The notes beneath the pieces are model-generated. The model saw only the letters and a program-made list of their open reading frames with translations, was not told the DNA's origin and made no database searches. Positions 19,039 through 27,442 of a stretch of DNA of 64,000 nt are shown piece after piece. How positions within the stretch are numbered: position 1 is the first letter of the stretch; each line of letters begins with the position of its first letter. This DNA comes from JBGPLJ01 sp035644395 (GTDB lineage Bacteria; Pseudomonadota; Gammaproteobacteria; Steroidobacterales; Steroidobacteraceae): NCBI GenBank assembly GCA_035644395.1, contig DASQOR010000065.1, positions 1-64,000 of the forward strand, written 5' to 3'. The position numbers were made by a program, and so were the translations under genes.

Positions 19039-21039
19039 ATGATCGTCAGAAACTCAAAATGTGCGGTCCTCGCACTCGCATCGCTTTGCGGCGCGGCGGT
19101 CGTTCACGCGGACGTCCCGGCTGCGGCGGACAGCAAGCCGCTCGATACCGTCGTCATCACCGCCTCGCCCCTGGCGCACGACGCGGACGATATCGCGACC
19201 ATCGTCAGCACCGTCAATCGCCAGCAGATCCTGCAGTCAGGCGGCGCCAACCTCGCCGACGCGCTGGCGAACGAACCGGGTGTCACCGGAACGGGCTTCG
19301 CTTCGGGCGCCAGCCGGCCGGTCATCCGCGGGTTCGATGCCAATCGCGTCCGCGTGCTTGAGAACGGCATCGGCAGCTTCGATGTGTCAGACGTGGGCCC
19401 CGATCACGGTGTGCCCATCGACCCGCTGTCGACGGACAAGATCGAGGTCGTCCGGGGCGCGGCAACGCTCCGCTATGGCAGTCAGGCGATCGGCGGCGTG
19501 GTCAACGCGATCAACAACCGTGTTCCGGGCGAACTGCCGGACAAGCCATTCAATGCCGAGCTGACGGGATCCTATGGCACCAATGCGAATGCCAGCGAAG
19601 GATCGGCGTTGCTGGATGTGCGTGCGGGACAGTTCGCCATTCACGCCGACGGCTTCGACCGGCACACGGATGACTACGACATCCCCGGCGGCACACAGCC
19701 CAATTCGGCATTCCAGGGCGATGGCTATTCCCTTGGGAGTTCCTATTTCTTCGGCGACAGCCGGGTCGGTGCCGGTGTCGTGCACTACGACTCGACCTAC
19801 GGCATTCCGAGCGACACGACCTTCATCGACATGAAGCAGACGAAGGAAATGCTGCGCTCCTCGTTCGCCATCGGGGCGGGGGCGTTGCAAACGCTCACGG
19901 TCGAGGGCGGCCACGCCAACTATGAGCACTCGGAGATCGATCCCGAAACCGGCGAGGTCCTCTCGACCTTCAAGGACAACGAATGGGACGTGCGCGCAGA
20001 AGGACTCTTTGGCGCCCTCGGCCCGTTCTCGGGTTCGGCGTTCGGGCTGCAGGCGCAGCAGAAGGACTTCTCGGCGCTCGGCGAGGGCGCCAATTACCTC
20101 CTGCCAACGACCACGAAGACGTCCGCTGCGTTCGCATTCACCGAGGTGCCATTCGGCGAGGCGGTTCGCCTGCAAACCGGGGCGCGCGTGGAAAGCGTGA
20201 AGATCGACGGCACGCCGGGCTCCGGTGTCGCGACGTCGCTTGATTTCACCCCGATCAGCGCATCTGTCGGGCTCGTGCTCGACGCAGATTCTGCCGTGCG
20301 CTTCGGCGTGACGCTGTCGAGCGCCGCACGCGCGCCGGGGCAGACCGAGCTCTTCGCGCGCGGTCCGCACGATGGGCCGGCGACCTTCGAAACCGGCGAT
20401 CCGACGCTTGGCATCGAACGTGCAAACTCGCTCGAGGGCACGATGCGCGTGCGGCTCGACCGGGTGCGTATCGAAGGCTCGGTGTGGGGAGCGAAATTCA
20501 GCAACTACATTTTCGGCGATCTGACTGGGCGCACGTGCGACGATGCAGGCAATTGCGTCGTCGGCGACGCGAATGAATTGCAGGAGCTCAACTACACACA
20601 GGTCGATGCGACGTTTTATGGTGCCGAAGGCAAGGCCACCTTCGCTTTGTATGAGGTGACGAGCGGCAAGCTGCAAGCCGAGCTGCTCGCCGACTCCGTG
20701 CGCGCGACGATCGACAGCGGTGGCAACATCCCTCGCATTCCGCCGTACCGTATCGGTGGGGGCCTGCACTGGGATGGCGGCAGCATCGACGGGGGCTTTA
20801 CGCTTAAGTACTCCGGGCGTCAGACCCATGTCGCAACAGCGGAAACCGAGACGCCAGGGTTCGTGTCACTCGACGCCCATTTCGGCTGGCGGCCTCTTGA
20901 AGCGCATCAAGGCTTTGAGCTCGCGCTGGTCGGTCGCAACCTGACGGACAGCGTGCAACGCAATGCCGTCGCGCTCAACAAGGATGATGTGATCATGCCG
21001 GGCCGGGACTTGCGCCTGATCGTGCGCGCGACATTCTAG
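19039..21039 (+). CDS. TonB-dependent outer-membrane receptor, ZnuD-like
   Basis: The 666-residue protein has a signal peptide cut near VVHA-DVP, a TonB-box-like stretch (DTVVITAS), a plug domain (IRGFDANRVRVLENGIGSFD ... KIEVVRGAATLRYGSQAIGGVVN, residues about 50-160) and a 22-strand barrel ending in the terminal aromatic (VRATF). The DVGPDHGVPIDPL segment resembles ZnuD-type zinc receptors. Together with the DUF2946 gene upstream, a metal such as zinc or copper is the likely cargo. It starts at ATG 19039; an upstream ATG at 18982 adds a non-signal stretch. The gene converges on a minus-strand operon. Confidence 0.88.
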   Translation: MIVRNSKCAVLALASLCGAAVVHADVPAAADSKPLDTVVITASPLAHDADDIATIVSTVNRQQILQSGGANLADALANEPGVTGTGFASGASRPVIRGFDANRVRVLENGIGSFDVSDVGPDHGVPIDPLSTDKIEVVRGAATLRYGSQAIGGVVNAINNRVPGELPDKPFNAELTGSYGTNANASEGSALLDVRAGQFAIHADGFDRHTDDYDIPGGTQPNSAFQGDGYSLGSSYFFGDSRVGAGVVHYDSTYGIPSDTTFIDMKQTKEMLRSSFAIGAGALQTLTVEGGHANYEHSEIDPETGEVLSTFKDNEWDVRAEGLFGALGPFSGSAFGLQAQQKDFSALGEGANYLLPTTTKTSAAFAFTEVPFGEAVRLQTGARVESVKIDGTPGSGVATSLDFTPISASVGLVLDADSAVRFGVTLSSAARAPGQTELFARGPHDGPATFETGDPTLGIERANSLEGTMRVRLDRVRIEGSVWGAKFSNYIFGDLTGRTCDDAGNCVVGDANELQELNYTQVDATFYGAEGKATFALYEVTSGKLQAELLADSVRATIDSGGNIPRIPPYRIGGGLHWDGGSIDGGFTLKYSGRQTHVATAETETPGFVSLDAHFGWRPLEAHQGFELALVGRNLTDSVQRNAVALNKDDVIMPGRDLRLIVRATF

Positions 21040-21060
21040 GTCTCGGCGGGGGCGCACCTC

Positions 21061-21087
21061 AAAAGCCCGCAGACGACGTCTGCGGGC
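21061..21087 (-). terminator. Terminator of the 21.1-22.6 kb minus-strand genes
   Basis: A perfect 10-bp stem (GCCCGCAGAC / GTCTGCGGGC, loop GAC) is preceded on the plus strand by AAAA, giving a T-tract for minus-strand transcripts. It lies between the convergent TonB receptor and the small lipoprotein gene. Confidence 0.8.
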
Positions 21088-21111
21088 GGTTCGCCCATGC
21101 GTCGTGCGGCG

Positions 21112-21315
21112 TTACTCGCGGAAGAACGCCAGCCGCAGCCTGTGCCCAGTCTGCGCGTCCACCCAATGGGTGATGCCACGCGTCTTGATGCGCTTGTCCA
21201 CGATCTGGGGCGACATCGTCGCTATGCGGGCGTCCGGGGGCTCGGCGCTCCCGCAGGAGACCAGCAGCGCGCAAATTGGCCCGGCGAGTGCGATGAGCCT
21301 CGGATAGTCAGTCAT
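21112..21315 (-). CDS. Small putative lipoprotein
   Basis: A 67-residue product starts at MTDYPRL, has a hydrophobic segment ending LLVSC (lipobox, Cys at 21) and a short basic tail (KRIKTRGITHWVDAQTGHRL). It overlaps the preceding lipoprotein gene by 8 bases, with which it is probably co-translated, and is followed by a clear terminator. I recognise no family. Confidence 0.6.
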   Translation of the reverse strand: MTDYPRLIALAGPICALLVSCGSAEPPDARIATMSPQIVDKRIKTRGITHWVDAQTGHRLRLAFFRE

Positions 21316-21784
21316 AGGGGTTCTTGCACGTGCCGTACCTCTGGCGCACAGGGTCGGAGTGCTTGGACGAGACATAGGGATAGTAGATTTCCATGATGCT
21401 CTTGTGCGTGCGCTCGGCGATGGCCGAGTCCTTGTATCCGACCAGTTCGACGCCGTCGGCCGATTGCTCGAACACCCAGACGGTGTGCTCCTCGCCCCGG
21501 TACGCGAAACCGTCGAGGCGCCAGCGCCCATTTTCGAGCTGCGTCCACTGCTGTGTCGCCACCGCTTGCTCTTTGAGCCACGAGAGGAGTTCGTCGACCC
21601 CGAAGCAATAAGGCCGGTGTTCGCCTCGAATCGTGACGACGAGGTCGGCCTTGAGGAACGCGGCGGGAGGCAGGTCCGATGTCTGCACTGCCAGTCGCGG
21701 CGGCGGGTCCCGCGGCACCGACTCGGAGGGATCGACACAGCCGCCAGCCAGGAGCAACGACAAACCAGACAGGAAGGTGCGCAT
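21308..21784 (-). CDS. Putative lipoprotein, unknown function
   Basis: From ATG 21784 the protein is 158 residues, with a lipoprotein signal (LSGLSLLLAGGC, Cys near 16). The mature part has a KADLVVTIRGEHRPYCFGVDELLSWL stretch and a C-terminal SIMEIYYPYVSSKHSDPVRQRYGTC with two cysteines that may pair. No known domain was recognised. It is the second of three minus-strand envelope genes (21112-22653). The in-frame ATG at 21844 would bury the signal peptide and was not used. Confidence 0.65.
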   Translation of the reverse strand: MRTFLSGLSLLLAGGCVDPSESVPRDPPPRLAVQTSDLPPAAFLKADLVVTIRGEHRPYCFGVDELLSWLKEQAVATQQWTQLENGRWRLDGFAYRGEEHTVWVFEQSADGVELVGYKDSAIAERTHKSIMEIYYPYVSSKHSDPVRQRYGTCKNPYD

Positions 21785-21840
21785 GCTCCTGATCTTCCTT
21801 CGCCCATCAGCCTGCGGAATCTTTGCACAGCCCATCTGGA

Positions 21841-22653
21841 TCATTGGCTGTTGGCGGTGTCGGGGCTCGGGGACGGTTCAAGCCGCGCTTCGGTGTCGCC
21901 CGACTGCTCCGCGAGCATTGTGTCGAGCTGCACCTGGCGCAGCAGCGCAAGAGTGGGCCGCCAGCGTTCGGCAACGGAGTCCTGAGCCAGGAAGGCCTTG
22001 GCGGTGTTCGCCTCGTCGGTCAGTTGCCGCGTCGAAAGCGCATCGGTGGCTCCGACGCCGCTGCCTGCACTGGCGCGAGCGAACTCCGCTTCCATCAGGC
22101 CCGTGACTCGATCGAAATCCGCGAGCGCGGTTTCCGACCACCAGGGAAGGTCAGCAGTGAGCTCGTTGCCGATTCGAAACTCCAGCGTGCTGCTTCGGCA
22201 CGCGCCGTCACCCGGAGGTGACACGAACTCCAATTCCTGGCCAGCGGCCATTACCTGACAGCGGCCGCGAGGGCCGATGGCGCAGCGCGCCGGCAGGCTG
22301 ACGCGTTGCACCGAGACGCAAATCTGTTCGCCGCTGACATTGGAGATGACGAACTCCCCGGCGTCGTTTCGATGCACGCGCACGAGCGGCGGAATGCTGC
22401 CCGTTGCCCCGGTCGCGTTCGCGGCCACGACGTCAGCGCGCCACTTGGCCCGTGCGCGTGCCATGACGTCCTGCAGTTCGGAGATTTCGCTGGAACGTTC
22501 TTTGACCTGCTGGGCCCGGCGTTCCTGTGCCTCTCGTTGTGCCTCTCGTTCGGGGTGCTCCTGGATCGGCTGGACGACGAACTTGAACAGCAGCGCGAGC
22601 AGGCCGAAGCCAACCAGTGTCGAGACGAGGAAACTGCGTTGTCTTGGTTCCAT
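21841..22653 (-). CDS. Membrane-anchored coiled-coil protein, unknown function
   Basis: The 270-residue protein has one N-terminal membrane helix (FLVSTLVGFGLLALLFKFVV, about residues 8-27), then a charged coiled coil (residues 30-75, rich in REAQER repeats). A small beta-rich domain follows with paired cysteines (QICVSVQ, ARCAIGPRGRCQV, GACRSS), then a helical C-terminus. Its topology would place most of it in the periplasm. It lies 56 bases upstream of the lipoprotein gene at 21784 in the same direction. I recognise no family. Confidence 0.65.
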   Translation of the reverse strand: MEPRQRSFLVSTLVGFGLLALLFKFVVQPIQEHPEREAQREAQERRAQQVKERSSEISELQDVMARARAKWRADVVAANATGATGSIPPLVRVHRNDAGEFVISNVSGEQICVSVQRVSLPARCAIGPRGRCQVMAAGQELEFVSPPGDGACRSSTLEFRIGNELTADLPWWSETALADFDRVTGLMEAEFARASAGSGVGATDALSTRQLTDEANTAKAFLAQDSVAERWRPTLALLRQVQLDTMLAEQSGDTEARLEPSPSPDTANSQ

Positions 22654-22676
22654 GGTTGCGAGCCCTACCCAAGTAA

Positions 22677-23666
22677 TCAGCGGAAGAGGTCGGTCGCGCA
22701 GACGAGTTCGTGAGCGATGCCGGGCTCGAGCGCGGCGTGGCCGGCGTCGGGCACGATCCTGAAGTGCGCTTCCGGCCAGGCCTCGTGCAGTTCCCACGCG
22801 CTCGCGGCGGGACACACGATGTCGTAGCGGCCCTGCACGATCACGCCCGGGATGTGGCGCAGCCTCTCGGCGTTACGGATGAGCTGATCCTCGGTGTAGA
22901 AGAAGCCCTTGTTGACGAAGTAGTGGCACTCGATGCGCGCGATCGCCATCGCGAACTTGTCGGCGCTCCAGCTCTTCACGTTCTCCTCGTTCGGTCGCAG
23001 GTAGCTGGTCGAGGCCTCCCAAACGGACCAGGCGCGCGCCGCACGCCTTGCGACCTTCGCGTCGGATCCGGTGACGCGCCGGTGATACGCCTGCAGCAGG
23101 TCGCCGCGCTCTTCGAGCGGGATCGGCGCGAGGAACAGTTTCCAGCGCTCGGGATAGAGATAGCCGGCGCCCGCCTGGTAGAACCAGTCGAGTTCCCAGC
23201 GCCTCAGGAGAAAGATGCCGCGCACGACGAGCTCGCTCACGCGATCCGGATGCGCCTGCGCATAGGCGAGACCGAGCGTCGAGCCCCACGACCCGCCGAA
23301 TACCTGCCAGCGCTCGATTCCCAGCCGCTCGCGCAGTTTTTCCATGTCGTCGACCAGGTGCCAGGTCGTGTTCTCGACGAGGCTCGCGTGCGGGCGGCTG
23401 CGGCCGCAGCCGCGTTGATCGAAAAGGACGATACGGTAGTGCTTCGGGTCGAAGAAAGAGCGCGACTTCTCGCCCGCGCCGGCGCCCGGGCCGCCGTGCA
23501 CGAAGACCACGGGCTTGCCCTTCGGGTTGCCGCACTCCTCGTAGTAGAGGTCGTGCACGTCCGAGACCTTGAGCCGGCCGCGCCGAAAGGGCTCGATGGC
23601 CGGGTAGAGCGTGCGCAGCGCGGCTTTGCGGGTCAGCTTGCGGCCCTTCTTCGCGTTGCGCTTCAT
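22677..23666 (-). CDS. pip: Proline iminopeptidase
   Basis: Pip is a cytosolic alpha/beta hydrolase that removes N-terminal proline. The 329-residue protein has the family blocks HGGPGAGAG, FDQRGCGRSRPHA, nucleophile motif GGSWGSTLGLAYAQ, the RRWELDWFYQAGAG cap region, GRYDIVCPA with the acid and DAGHAA with the His. The first 20 residues (KRNAKKGRKLTRK) are a basic extension not usual for the family. The start overlaps the stop of the HIT gene by 4 bases, so the two form an operon. Confidence 0.93.
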   Translation of the reverse strand: MKRNAKKGRKLTRKAALRTLYPAIEPFRRGRLKVSDVHDLYYEECGNPKGKPVVFVHGGPGAGAGEKSRSFFDPKHYRIVLFDQRGCGRSRPHASLVENTTWHLVDDMEKLRERLGIERWQVFGGSWGSTLGLAYAQAHPDRVSELVVRGIFLLRRWELDWFYQAGAGYLYPERWKLFLAPIPLEERGDLLQAYHRRVTGSDAKVARRAARAWSVWEASTSYLRPNEENVKSWSADKFAMAIARIECHYFVNKGFFYTEDQLIRNAERLRHIPGVIVQGRYDIVCPAASAWELHEAWPEAHFRIVPDAGHAALEPGIAHELVCATDLFR

Positions 23667-24022
23667 CCGGTCTTTTCCTGTCGGGCGATCATCGGGCCGA
23701 GCGGCCGGCCGCCGATGAGATGCAGGTGCAGGTGGTACACCTCCTGCCCGCCATGCGCATTGCAGTTGATGATGAGGCGGTAGCCGTTCGCGGCGATGCC
23801 TTCCTGTTTCGCGAGGTCGCGCGCGACGATGATGAGGTGCCCGAGCAGCGCCTCGTCCCCGTCGGCGACATCGTTCGTCGTGGGAATCGGCTTGTTCGGC
23901 ACGATCAGGATATGGGTCGGCGCGGCTGGCCGGATGTCCCGGAAGGCGGTTACGCGATCGTCGCGGTAGACGATCGCGGCCGGCAGTTCGCCCGCGATGA
24001 TTTTCTCGAAAAGAGTGGGCAT
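23663..24022 (-). CDS. hinT: HIT family nucleotide-binding protein (HinT-like)
   Basis: HinT-type proteins hydrolyse adenosine phosphoramidates. The 119-residue protein has the family start (TLFEKIIAGELPAAIVYRDD), the TNDVADGDEALLGHL segment and the HLHLHLIGGRPLG histidine triad near residue 98. Length and motif positions match HinT. Its stop overlaps pip, and upstream is the [2Fe-2S] protein gene 53 bases away in the same direction. Confidence 0.93.
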   Translation of the reverse strand: MPTLFEKIIAGELPAAIVYRDDRVTAFRDIRPAAPTHILIVPNKPIPTTNDVADGDEALLGHLIIVARDLAKQEGIAANGYRLIINCNAHGGQEVYHLHLHLIGGRPLGPMIARQEKTG

Positions 24023-24074
24023 GAGCGGCGCTCCAATGCTCGACGCCCCCCACTATACCTTGACTCGATCGGCC

Positions 24075-24536
24075 TCACGACGCCGCGGTCGACTGGCCGC
24101 TTGCGCGCAGGATCGCCTTGCGAATGCGATCGTAGGTGCCGCAGCGGCAGAGGTTCGTGATGCTGTCGATATCGGCACGCTTGGGCTTCGGCACGCGCGC
24201 GAGCAGGTCGATCGCGGCGAGGATCTGGCCGGTCTGGCAGTAGCCGCACTGCGCGACTTCCTCGTCGATCCAGGCCTGTTGCACGGGGTGCAGGCCATCG
24301 CGCCCGATGCCTTCGATCGTCACGACCTTGCGGCCGGCGAGCGCACTCACCGGCAGGATGCACGAGCGCGTCGCGCGACCGTCGATGAGGACGGTGCAGG
24401 CACCGCAGAGACCCGCTCCGCAACCGAATTTCGCGCCGGTGAGCCCTGCGTGGTCGCGCAGGTACCAGAGAAGCGGCATCGCGGGATCGCCGTCGAAGCG
24501 GCGCTCTACGCCGTTGATGTGGAGTGCGACTGCCAT
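24075..24536 (-). CDS. [2Fe-2S] subunit of a molybdenum hydroxylase (orphan)
   Basis: The 153-residue protein is a complete small subunit of the xanthine dehydrogenase/isoquinoline oxidoreductase type. It has a plant-ferredoxin cluster (CGAGLCGACTV...C near residues 39-60) and a helical [2Fe-2S] domain (CGYCQTGQI and CRCGTYDRI). It passes electrons from a molybdopterin large subunit to an acceptor. No large subunit or FAD subunit is next to it: upstream lies divergent holA and downstream hinT. Either the partner is elsewhere or this is a leftover. Confidence 0.9.
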   Translation of the reverse strand: MAVALHINGVERRFDGDPAMPLLWYLRDHAGLTGAKFGCGAGLCGACTVLIDGRATRSCILPVSALAGRKVVTIEGIGRDGLHPVQQAWIDEEVAQCGYCQTGQILAAIDLLARVPKPKRADIDSITNLCRCGTYDRIRKAILRASGQSTAAS

Positions 24537-24640
24537 GCCGGCCGCAAGATACTCCCGGCCGCCGCCTGCGACGAGTCGGTTCGCCGTGCGCGACGGTCCG
24601 TTCGACGCTTGGGCGCCGCGGCCTCATAATCGAGGCCCCC

Positions 24641-25642
24641 ATGAAGATCCGCGCCGAACAGCTGGAGGAGAAGCTGGCAGGGAAACTACTGCCGGCCTAT
24701 CTCGTTTCAGGGAACGAGCCGCTGCTCGTCGCGGAAGCGGTCGACGCCGTCCGGCGCAAGGCGCGCGCGGAGGGTTTCGCGGAACGCGAGGTATTTTTCG
24801 CCGAACGCAGCTTCGACTGGAACGCCTTGCGCACGGCGGGCCAGTCGCTTTCGCTGTTTTCGACGCGCCGCATCCTCGAACTGAAGATGCCGAGCGGCAA
24901 GGCGGGCGTCGACGGCTCCAGGGTCCTGACCGAGCTCATCGAGAGTCCACCGCCGGATACGCTGCTCCTTGTGATCGCCGACCAGCTGGATCGGGACGCG
25001 CTCAAGTCCAGCTGGGTTGCCGCGATGGAGGAGCGGGGCGGATGGGTGCAGGTCTGGCCGGTCAAGATCGGCGAATTGCCGCGCTGGATCGCGGCGCGCA
25101 TGGCGCGTCACGGCTTGCAGCCAACCGCGGACGCTGCGGCACTCCTCGCGGAGCGCGTCGAGGGGAATCTGCTCGCCGCGGATCAGGAGATCGAGAAGCT
25201 TGCACTCCTCAATGCGCGCGGCGCGATCGATGCGGCAGCGGTGGGGGAAGCGGTGGCGAACAGCGCCCGCTACGACATTTTCCAGCTGAGCGACGCGGCG
25301 CTCGACGGCGACGCGGCGCGCGCGCTCAGGATTCTCGCGGGCCTCAGGGGCGAAGGCACCGAGCCGCCGCTCGTGCTGTGGGCGCTCGCGAAGGACGTTC
25401 GCGCGCTCTGGCAGGGTGAAATGCGTGCGCGAACGGGAACGGCCGCCACCGCGGCGCCGGTCTGGCCGCGGCCTTCGCCGGCGCTCGAGCGCGCGCGACG
25501 GCGGGCGAGCCGGCTGCCGCTCAACCAACTGCTGCGCGACTGCAGCCAGATCGATCGCATGATCAAGGGCCATGCCGCGGGCGATCCCTGGGATGCGCTG
25601 GCACGCATGGCCACACAATTGGCAGGAGTGGGTGCGTCTTGA
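24641..25642 (+). CDS. holA: DNA polymerase III subunit delta
   Basis: HolA opens the beta clamp within the clamp loader. The 333-residue protein has the family start (LPAYLVSGNEPLLVAEAVDAVR), the FFAERSFDWN and FSTRRILELKMPSG segments, and a C-terminal helical domain ending SQIDRMIKGHAAGDPWDALARM. The ATG at 24641 gives full length. It is divergent from the [2Fe-2S] gene, with a 104-base gap. It no longer follows lptE. Its TGA is directly followed by a small GGGGAC palindrome. Confidence 0.95.
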   Translation: MKIRAEQLEEKLAGKLLPAYLVSGNEPLLVAEAVDAVRRKARAEGFAEREVFFAERSFDWNALRTAGQSLSLFSTRRILELKMPSGKAGVDGSRVLTELIESPPPDTLLLVIADQLDRDALKSSWVAAMEERGGWVQVWPVKIGELPRWIAARMARHGLQPTADAAALLAERVEGNLLAADQEIEKLALLNARGAIDAAAVGEAVANSARYDIFQLSDAALDGDAARALRILAGLRGEGTEPPLVLWALAKDVRALWQGEMRARTGTAATAAPVWPRPSPALERARRRASRLPLNQLLRDCSQIDRMIKGHAAGDPWDALARMATQLAGVGAS

Positions 25643-25643
25643 G

Positions 25644-25668
25644 AGGGGACAGACTGAAGTCGGTCCCC
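25644..25668. repeat. Short GGGGACAGAC palindrome after holA
   Basis: AGGGGAC (25644-25650) and GTCCCCT (25662-25668) flank a 11-base loop that itself contains a GACT/AGTC pair. It begins one base after the holA stop codon, repeating the gene-end placement seen for the larger GGGGACA elements. Confidence 0.55.
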
Positions 25669-25675
25669 TGGCTAA

Positions 25676-25855
25676 CGCACCCGGACCGGCTATCCGGAAC
25701 CCTGCGGACTCACGAAGATCGGGGTCAATCTCTCGACGCTCCATCCGGGGAAGGTCTCCTCGATGCGTCACTGGCACTCCCATGAAGACGAATTCATCGA
25801 CATTCACCTCCTGAATCGCGGCCGGTTCATGCACAAGGACGGAACGCCTTACTGA
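25676..25855 (+). pseudogene. Internally deleted cupin-domain gene
   Basis: An open frame after a TAA at 25673 reads RTRTGYPEPC, then GLTKIGVNLSTLHPGKVSS, then MRHWHSHEDEFI, then DIHLLNRGRFMHKDGTPY and a stop. These are the beginning, the metal-binding H-W-H-S-H-E-D-E core and the extreme C-terminus of a well-known cupin family, but the pieces between them are missing and no start codon is usable. I read it as a cupin gene that has lost its start and at least two internal segments. Its TGA overlaps the ATG of the DUF2214 gene, a leftover of an operon. Family recognition is from memory of the motif. Confidence 0.65.
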
Positions 25856-26307
25856 TGTCCGCGCTGTTCGCCTTCCTGCATCACCTCGCGGCGTTCGTGC
25901 TGTTCGCGACGCTCTTCGTCGAACTCGTGCTCATCAAGGGCGAGCTCACGGCCTGGAGCGCGCGCAAGATCCTGAGGCTCGACCTCGTCTACGGGATCGC
26001 CGCGACCACGGTCGTGATCATCGGATTTCTGCGCGTCACGCAATTCGAGAAGGGCGCTCACTACTACTTTCACAGCATCCCGTTCCTCGTGAAGATCGCG
26101 ACCTTCGCGCTCGTCGGCCTCGTTTCAATCTATCCGACACGCCAGTACATGCGCTGGCGCGCGGTGCTCAAACGGGGCGAAGTCCCCGTCATCGATGCAA
26201 GCCTGCGCCGCCGGATCGCCTCCCTCGTTCACCTGCAGCTCACGGGTCTCGTGATCATCCTGCTGTGCGCCGCCCTGATGGCGCGCGGCGTCGGCTATTT
26301 CGGTTGA
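25855..26307 (+). CDS. DUF2214 integral membrane protein
   Basis: The 150-residue protein has four membrane helices: about 3-24 (AFLHHLAAFVLFATLFVELVL), 44-63, 78-98 and 127-146. The pattern LHHLAAFVLFATLFVELVLIKGELT and the RLDLVYGIAA segment fit DUF2214. The function of the family is unknown. The ATG overlaps the stop of the cupin remnant (TGATG). The cupin-DUF2214 pair sits between holA and nadD, genes that are often close together, so it probably inserted there. Confidence 0.85.
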   Translation: MSALFAFLHHLAAFVLFATLFVELVLIKGELTAWSARKILRLDLVYGIAATTVVIIGFLRVTQFEKGAHYYFHSIPFLVKIATFALVGLVSIYPTRQYMRWRAVLKRGEVPVIDASLRRRIASLVHLQLTGLVIILLCAALMARGVGYFG

Positions 26308-26371
26308 ATCCTGCGGCTCCGGGGTCGCGCAACGCTTTGCATTGCAAGAAGTTTTCGGGCAGGGTTACGCC

Positions 26372-27013
26372 ATGCATCCGATCGGCATCTTCGGCGGGAC
26401 CTTCGACCCGATTCACTACGGGCACCTGCGAACCGCCTTCGAACTGCTGCAGGCGCTCGGCCTCACCGAAGTGCGGTTCATGCCGGCCGGCAACCCGCCG
26501 CATCGGGAACAGCCCGTCGCTTCGGCGGACGTGCGCCTCGCCATGGTGAAGGCCGCGACCGAGGGGCAGCATGGCTTCCTGGTCGACGACCGGGAGATGC
26601 GGCGCGACGGACCGTCATATTCCGTCGATACCCTGGCGTCCTTACGTGCGGAGAATCCCGATCGCTCGCTCTGTCTCATCGTCGGCATGGACGCGTTCCT
26701 CGGCCTTCCCAAGTGGTATCAGTGGCGCGAGCTCCTGCAACTGGCGCACGTGGTTGTCGCGCATCGGCCAGGCTGGCGCGCGCCGGGCATGGGCCCGCTC
26801 GGGGAACTGCTCGTCGACCGCGGCACCGGCCGCATCGGGGACTTGCATGAATCGCGCGCCGGGTGCATATACATACATGCCGTAACGCAACTGGAAATCT
26901 CCTCGACCGAAGTGCGCAATCTCATCTCCGCCGGACGCGATCCCCGCTTCCTCATGCCCGACCCGGTGCGCAAGGTCATTCAGGATTCGGGCGTCTACGC
27001 CCGCAAAGACTGA
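26372..27013 (+). CDS. nadD: Nicotinate-nucleotide adenylyltransferase
   Basis: NadD makes deamido-NAD from nicotinate mononucleotide and ATP. The 213-residue protein has GIFGGTFDPIHYGHLR (nucleotidyltransferase HxGH motif) at the N-terminus, MPAGNPPHR, the GMDAFLGLPKWYQW block and the ISSTEVRNLISAGRDPRFLMP motif near the end. I use ATG 26372; an upstream TTG at 26342 gives a non-conserved start. It begins the nadD-rsfS-rlmH operon. Confidence 0.97.
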   Translation: MHPIGIFGGTFDPIHYGHLRTAFELLQALGLTEVRFMPAGNPPHREQPVASADVRLAMVKAATEGQHGFLVDDREMRRDGPSYSVDTLASLRAENPDRSLCLIVGMDAFLGLPKWYQWRELLQLAHVVVAHRPGWRAPGMGPLGELLVDRGTGRIGDLHESRAGCIYIHAVTQLEISSTEVRNLISAGRDPRFLMPDPVRKVIQDSGVYARKD

Positions 27014-27022
27014 CAAGAAGCC

Positions 27023-27436
27023 TTGAGCCCAGCGCGCCGGAAGTCCCCGCGAAAGAAAACGGCACCCCGCCTGAACGGGACGCCGCGCGAGCCCGTGGCG
27101 TCGGCGCTCGACATCGTCGTGGCCGGCGCGCTCGATGACATGAAGGCCGTCAACGTGCGGGTGCTCGATGTGCGCAGGCTGTCCGACATCTTCGATACGC
27201 TGGTGATCGCGAGCGGCAATTCCGATCGCCACGTGCGCTCGATCGCCGACCGGCTGGTGCAGAAGGCGAAGTCCGCCGGCTTTCGCCCGCTCGGGGTCGA
27301 AGGCAGCCAGGGCGGCGAGTGGGTGCTCGTCGACCTCGGCGACATCGTCGTGCACCTCATGCTGCCGCGCGTGCGCGAGTTCTACGGCCTCGAGAAGCTC
27401 TGGAGCGTCCGGGCGTCGGACCCCGTCGGGGCCTGA
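27023..27436 (+). CDS. rsfS: Ribosome silencing factor
   Basis: RsfS binds ribosomal protein L14 and blocks subunit joining under nutrient stress. The 137-residue protein has the conserved core VVAGALDDMKAVNVRVLDVR...FDTLVIASGNSDRHVRSIADRL and GEWVLVDLGDIVVHLMLPRVREFYGLEKLW. A basic 25-residue N-terminal extension (ARRKSPRKKTAPR) is longer than usual. The start is TTG 27023, 9 bases after nadD; GTG 27095 would remove the extension. It is followed 6 bases later by rlmH. Confidence 0.94.
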   Translation: MSPARRKSPRKKTAPRLNGTPREPVASALDIVVAGALDDMKAVNVRVLDVRRLSDIFDTLVIASGNSDRHVRSIADRLVQKAKSAGFRPLGVEGSQGGEWVLVDLGDIVVHLMLPRVREFYGLEKLWSVRASDPVGA

Positions 27437-27442
27437 GCCCGC

